Shown: piece by piece, positions 60,672 to 64,000 of the stretch
Position numbering within the stretch: the first letter of the stretch is position 1
How the letters are laid out: each line of letters starts with the position of its first letter
Assembly (NCBI RefSeq): GCF_014279875.1
Contig: NZ_CP047952.1
Span: 992,001-1,056,000 of the forward strand
Origin: Synechococcus sp. MEDNS5
GTDB lineage: Bacteria > Cyanobacteriota > Cyanobacteriia > PCC-6307 > Cyanobiaceae
DNA: 64,000 nucleotides
Reading direction: 5' to 3'
The notes under the pieces: generated by a model
Database searches by the model: none
Told to the model about the DNA's origin: nothing
Seen by the model: the letters and a program-made list of their open reading frames with translations, nothing else
Translations under genes and position numbers: made by a program

Positions 60672-61070
60672 TCAGGCCAAGCCGGAGCGACACACAGCAT
60701 TGATCACCTCAGAGATCAGATCGTCGTCAGCCGGCGCTTCCCAGGAGGCCTTGAAACGGGGGAGACCGTTTTTCTGCGTGTCCCGATACAGCCGTTGGTC
60801 GCAATCAATTTCCATCACGACCAGGGTCCCTAATGCCGGTGATTCATCCTCCGTTCTCAGGCTGTAACGGCTGAGAACGGAAACGTTGCCGTCCCGGGTG
60901 CGTCGAACACTGCCGGCGTCCCACCACTGTTGGCCCTCCAAACTGGATGGAACCTCTCGCCAATCAACCGGGCCTGCCAATGCTGGCCCCCCAAGCAGGA
61001 CAAGCAGGAGTGGCACAACCAACACGCTGATCCACTGGGCGGATTTGAAACGGGGAGTCAGTCGCATCAA
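60672..61070 (-). CDS. Small exported protein, conserved in cyanobacteria
   Basis: A 132-residue protein. Signal peptide residues about 12-34 ([18 protein letters not shown]). The mature part contains [16 protein letters not shown] and a beta-rich core with [12 protein letters not shown] and a second cysteine in NAVCRSG, which may form a disulfide. No function is recognised; a periplasmic or lumenal protein is likely. It starts inside the accD stop (4-bp overlap) so is expressed with accD. Confidence 0.75.
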   Translation of the reverse strand: MMRLTPRFKSAQWISVLVVPLLLVLLGGPALAGPVDWREVPSSLEGQQWWDAGSVRRTRDGNVSVLSRYSLRTEDESPALGTLVVMEIDCDQRLYRDTQKNGLPRFKASWEAPADDDLISEVINAVCRSGLA

Positions 61071-61945
61071 ACTGCCGCACTCCCCTGCAGGCAGCCATGC
61101 AGCTTCATCAGCGTGGCGAGCGTGGATTTCAGCTGGGTGCGAGGAACGATTGTGTCCACGAATCCGTGGTCCTGGAGGTACTCCGCTGTCTGGAAGTTTT
61201 CGGGCAATTTTTCCCTCAGAGTCTGTTCGATCACCCGGCGGCCGGCGAAGCCGATCAGAGCCTTCGGTTCCGCCAGGATCAGATCACCGAGCATGGCGAA
61301 ACTGGCGGTCACGCCTCCGGTGGTGGGGTGGGTGAGCAGGGGCACGTAAAGCACGCCTGCTTCGCGATGCCGTTCCAGGGCACCGGAGATCTTGGCCATC
61401 TGCATCAGGCTGAGCATCCCCTCTTGCATGCGTGCTCCCCCTGACGCGCAGACGATGAGCAGCGGCAGGCGCTTGGCTGTGGCTTGTTCGACCAGGCGGG
61501 TCAGCTTTTCTCCCACAACCGATCCCATGGATCCGCCCATGAAGCGGAAATCCATCACCGCCAGGGCCATGGGGATGTCGTCCACTCGGCAGAAGCCTGT
61601 GATCACTCCATCGCGGAGGCCTGTACCGGCTTGGGTCTCCTGCAGCCGGTCGGCGTAGGCGCGACGGTCCTTAAAACCAAGAGGATCGGTTGGGGCCAGT
61701 TCCTCGTCAATCGCTTCAAAACTGCCTTCATCGGCGATCAGGGCGATGCGTTCAGCGCTGTGGATCCGGTGGTGATGTCCGCAATTGCTGCAAACACTGG
61801 CATTGGCAAGCAGATCTTTGCGATACACAACCTGGCCGCATTCAGGACATTTGCTCCAGAGGCCGTCGCCTTCCTCGGGCTCCTGGGCAACCTTCACGAC
61901 GGACTGTTCCTTGCGGCGATCGGCGAACCAGTCGAATAGCGACAC
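61067..61945 (-). CDS. accD: Acetyl-CoA carboxylase carboxyltransferase subunit beta
   Basis: A 292-residue subunit. The N-terminal zinc ribbon [14 protein letters not shown]...CSNCGHH has four cysteines and the crotonase-like core contains [12 protein letters not shown] and [11 protein letters not shown]. With AccA it transfers CO2 from biotin to acetyl-CoA, the first step of fatty acid synthesis. It starts 36 bp after the prepilin peptidase stop and overlaps the next gene by 4 bp. Confidence 0.96.
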   Translation of the reverse strand: MSLFDWFADRRKEQSVVKVAQEPEEGDGLWSKCPECGQVVYRKDLLANASVCSNCGHHHRIHSAERIALIADEGSFEAIDEELAPTDPLGFKDRRAYADRLQETQAGTGLRDGVITGFCRVDDIPMALAVMDFRFMGGSMGSVVGEKLTRLVEQATAKRLPLLIVCASGGARMQEGMLSLMQMAKISGALERHREAGVLYVPLLTHPTTGGVTASFAMLGDLILAEPKALIGFAGRRVIEQTLREKLPENFQTAEYLQDHGFVDTIVPRTQLKSTLATLMKLHGCLQGSAAV

Positions 61946-61981
61946 GCAATGCCTTCTACTGGAACCATTTAAGACGACACA

Positions 61982-62803
61982 TCAGGCTCCTCCCATCAGA
62001 GCAAGCCAGCGGTGCCACCACCACGACGCTCCCATCAGCCATGTCATCCAGACCCCGAAGGCGATGAAAGGACCGAAGGGGAAGGGTTGCCTGGGCCCAA
62101 GACGGCCCGTCCATCGGCCCAAAGTTCCAACCGCGGCACCGGAGAACACCGCTAGAGCCATGGAGATGCCGAGGCCACCCAAACCGAGCCAGGCCCCAGC
62201 CATCGCAGCCAGTTTGGCGTCGCCAAGACCAAGAGCAGGTTGGCCCAGGATTCGTTCGGCAAGTGCGCTCAGGCCCTCCATCACCAGAAGTCCGGCCGCG
62301 CTGGCGATCAGATGATTCAGGAGAATCGCCTCTGGTTGGTCACTGCCGCCTCCCCAGGCCAGAAACGCTGTGGCGATGACGCCGCAGATCACCCCTGCTC
62401 GGCAAATCGGTTCCGGCAACCACAGGTGGTCAAGATCAATCAGAACCAGCGGCAGCAGGAGACTTACCAGCACAAGCCCCATCAGCAGCGTGATCAGCAC
62501 CACGCTGTTTTCGCTGCTGCGTTGGGCAGGGATCAGGGCGCTGAGCCACAGGCAGCCACTAAAGATTTCCACGATTGGGTAACGGGCCGAGATCGCTGCT
62601 GTGCAGTCGCGACATCGGCCGCGCAGAAGCAACCACCCAAGCACCGGAACGTTGTCATGCCAACGCACGGGATGACCGCAGCTCGGGCAGTGACTTCCTG
62701 GCCAAATCGGAGATTCCTGCCTTGGAAGTCGCCACACCACGACGTTGGTGAAACTGCCGATGCAGGCGCCGAAGAGGGCCAGGGAGATCACCATAAGAGC
62801 CAC
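61982..62803 (-). CDS. pilD: Prepilin peptidase / N-methyltransferase PilD
   Basis: A 273-residue membrane enzyme. The N-terminal cytoplasmic loop has the paired CxxC zinc motifs (CPSCGHP and CRDC). The catalytic aspartates are in LIDLDHLWLPE and GLGDAKLAAMAG, and eight or so membrane spans cover the rest. It cleaves the leader of type IV pilin-like prepilins and methylates the new N-terminus. The upstream gene overlaps its start by 1 bp. Pilin genes are not in the window. Confidence 0.95.
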   Translation of the reverse strand: MALMVISLALFGACIGSFTNVVVWRLPRQESPIWPGSHCPSCGHPVRWHDNVPVLGWLLLRGRCRDCTAAISARYPIVEIFSGCLWLSALIPAQRSSENSVVLITLLMGLVLVSLLLPLVLIDLDHLWLPEPICRAGVICGVIATAFLAWGGGSDQPEAILLNHLIASAAGLLVMEGLSALAERILGQPALGLGDAKLAAMAGAWLGLGGLGISMALAVFSGAAVGTLGRWTGRLGPRQPFPFGPFIAFGVWMTWLMGASWWWHRWLALMGGA

Positions 62804-63150
62804 TAAAACGAGCTCCCCTTCTGTCGATCTCTGGGGACTCTGGGGCGCTTGAGTTTGAGGCCAATCAGCTCAGCGCTGATGAACTGTTCCTCGGGCAGGA
62901 GAGTCGGCATCTCAAACACCACGCGACCGTCATCGTGCTGACCATTCACCACCACACCACATGGATCGAGGGTGTAACCGTTGGTCGTTAGGTGATTGAA
63001 ATAAACCTTCCGTGCGACGGCGATCAAGCGTCGACTGTCCACTCGATCCCAACGTGGTGTCAGTCCGGCGTTACTACCGCCAGCACCTTCAATCACAAAG
63101 GATGGTGAAAACGAAGAAATGGGTTCACCTGACTGTTCAGATGAACCCAC
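62803..63150 (-). CDS. Small hypothetical protein between prk and pilD
   Basis: A 115-residue soluble protein beginning at GTG 63150. RDSRRLIAVARKVYFNHLTTNGYTL-like segments form a basic helix, followed by VVFEMPTLLPEEQFI and a Pro/Lys/Arg-rich end. No domain is recognised. It lies 36 bp after prk and shares one base with the pilD start; its stop overlaps the pilD ATG. Confidence 0.68.
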   Translation of the reverse strand: MGSSEQSGEPISSFSPSFVIEGAGGSNAGLTPRWDRVDSRRLIAVARKVYFNHLTTNGYTLDPCGVVVNGQHDDGRVVFEMPTLLPEEQFISAELIGLKLKRPRVPRDRQKGSSF

Positions 63151-63186
63151 GATAGATCGATTCAGCGTGACTGGAAAAGACTGAAA

Positions 63187-64000
63187 TCAGCCCAGCTTTT
63201 TCTTTTCCTCGATCATCCTGTGAATGATTGGTGTGAGGATCAGCTCCATGGCAAAGCCCATCTTGCCACCATTCACCACAATGCTGGTGGGGCTCGACAT
63301 GAATGAATCGTGAATCATGCTCAGAAGGTAGGAGAAGTCGATCCCCCACTTTTCACGAGCTCCCTTGCGGAAGTGGATGATCACGAAGCTTTCATCTGGG
63401 GTTGGAATGTTCCTGCAGATGAAAGGGTTTGAGGTGTCCACTGTTGGCACCCTCTGGAAGTTGATATCCGTGCGGCTGAACTGCGGGCAGATGTGATTGA
63501 TGTAATCCGGCATCCTGCGCAGGATGGTGTCCACAATGGCTTCGGCGGAATAGCCCCGCTCGGCATTGTCTCGGTGGATTTTCTGAATCCACTCCAGGTT
63601 TGTGATGGGCACCACGCCAACCAGCAGGTCGGCCAGGGCAGCCACGTCGTAGTTTTCGCCCTGCACTCCGCCGTGGAGACCTTCGTAGAAGAGGAGGTCG
63701 GTTCCACTGGGGATGTCTTCCCAGGGGGTGAACTGGCCTGGGTTGAGCTCAACGCCGAGACGGGCGTTGTGTTCCGCCGCTTCTTCGGGGCTGTGCAGGT
63801 AGTAACGCTTCTGTCCACCGCCGGTTTCGCCGTAGACTCGGAAGAGTTCTTCGAGTTTGTCGAAGAGGTTGGCCTCAGGTCCGAAATGGGAGAAGTTTTC
63901 CCCATTGGAGAGGGCCTCTGCCATGGCCTTTTTCATCTCCATCCGCTCGAAGCGGTGGTAGCTGTCACCCTCAACGACAGCCGGAGTGATGCTTTCACGG
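63187..64000 (-). CDS. prk: Phosphoribulokinase (3' part, continues past window)
   Basis: At least 271 residues of the C-terminal part. The frame stays open to base 64000 with PAVVEGDSYHRFERMEMKKAM, matching PRK after the missing P-loop region. LLFYEGLHGGVQ, IQKIHRDNAERGYSAEAIVDTILRR and the basic FRKGAREKW are PRK-conserved. The enzyme makes ribulose-1,5-bisphosphate in the Calvin cycle; the N-terminal cysteines that control it by thioredoxin are outside the window. The ATG at 63942 is internal, not the start. Confidence 0.95.
   Translation of the reverse strand, partial: RESITPAVVEGDSYHRFERMEMKKAMAEALSNGENFSHFGPEANLFDKLEELFRVYGETGGGQKRYYLHSPEEAAEHNARLGVELNPGQFTPWEDIPSGTDLLFYEGLHGGVQGENYDVAALADLLVGVVPITNLEWIQKIHRDNAERGYSAEAIVDTILRRMPDYINHICPQFSRTDINFQRVPTVDTSNPFICRNIPTPDESFVIIHFRKGAREKWGIDFSYLLSMIHDSFMSSPTSIVVNGGKMGFAMELILTPIIHRMIEEKKKLG

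Overview
The window is a gene-dense stretch (about 60% G+C by eye, with no gene-free gap longer than about 200 bp) of a cyanobacterial chromosome. It most likely comes from a marine Synechococcus/Cyanobium-type picocyanobacterium. The evidence is phototroph-specific genes with the compact picocyanobacterial style: aerobic cyclase acsF, Psb30 (Ycf12), a Psb32-like TPM protein, the CO2-related membrane protein PcxA/CemA, Ycf20-like DUF565, a CCB2/CCB4-type cytochrome b6f assembly protein, class II fructose-bisphosphate aldolase and phosphoribulokinase. There are no insertion sequences, prophage genes, CRISPR arrays or rRNA operons. One tRNA gene (CAT anticodon) is present. It reads as ordinary core genome with a few accessory genes.

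Layout. 1-5.4 kb: a truncated putative metallopeptidase-like gene, an ACR3 arsenite exporter with two small ORFs, a DUF481 outer-membrane protein, and a SOS-type umuDC operon under a near-perfect cyanobacterial LexA box. 5.4-13.6 kb: an MFS exporter, RlmH, a circularly permuted ATP-grasp, a lumenal pentapeptide protein, a NadR-like P-loop kinase, TerC and several small cyanobacterial proteins. 13.6-20.4 kb: DEAD-box helicase converging on a minus-strand run acsF-tldD-tldE-fmt. 20.4-25.3 kb: a minus-strand chain rnb-like, ubiX and small proteins; two half-size UPF0016 manganese/calcium exporters plus a YkgJ protein; psb30 on the plus strand. 25.3-30.8 kb: ClC antiporter and RecJ; then HAD, DUF565, glycerate kinase; rpmF. 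30.8-36.2 kb: FtsH, a very large UPF0182 membrane protein, 2-Cys peroxiredoxin. 36.3-41.3 kb: tRNA-Met, LysM/M23 peptidase, trmL-cobU-pcxA, Psb32, TerB. 41.3-49.2 kb: CCB protein, LptC, metG, TerB/nitrogenase-C-terminal protein, FAD oxidoreductase, ilvD. 49.2-58.3 kb: divergent UPRTase, second pentapeptide protein, CobW GTPase with a His repeat, GPH transporter, L,D-transpeptidase, methyltransferase, SDR, purS-purQ, S66 peptidase and an acetolactate-decarboxylase-like/CARDB fusion. 58.4-64 kb: fba, Gfo/Idh, accD, prepilin peptidase and the 3' part of prk.

Most neighbours overlap by 1-4 bp (ATGA or TGATG junctions), implying translational coupling. The points most worth a second look are: an RNB-family exoribonuclease whose catalytic aspartates appear to be gone; the acetolactate-decarboxylase-like domain fused to a CARDB domain; a UPRTase homologue with a lost PRPP motif; the HExxH...ExxAD protein at the left edge; and a dyad lying in the spacer of the candidate peroxiredoxin promoter. 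No unmistakable new multi-gene system was found.
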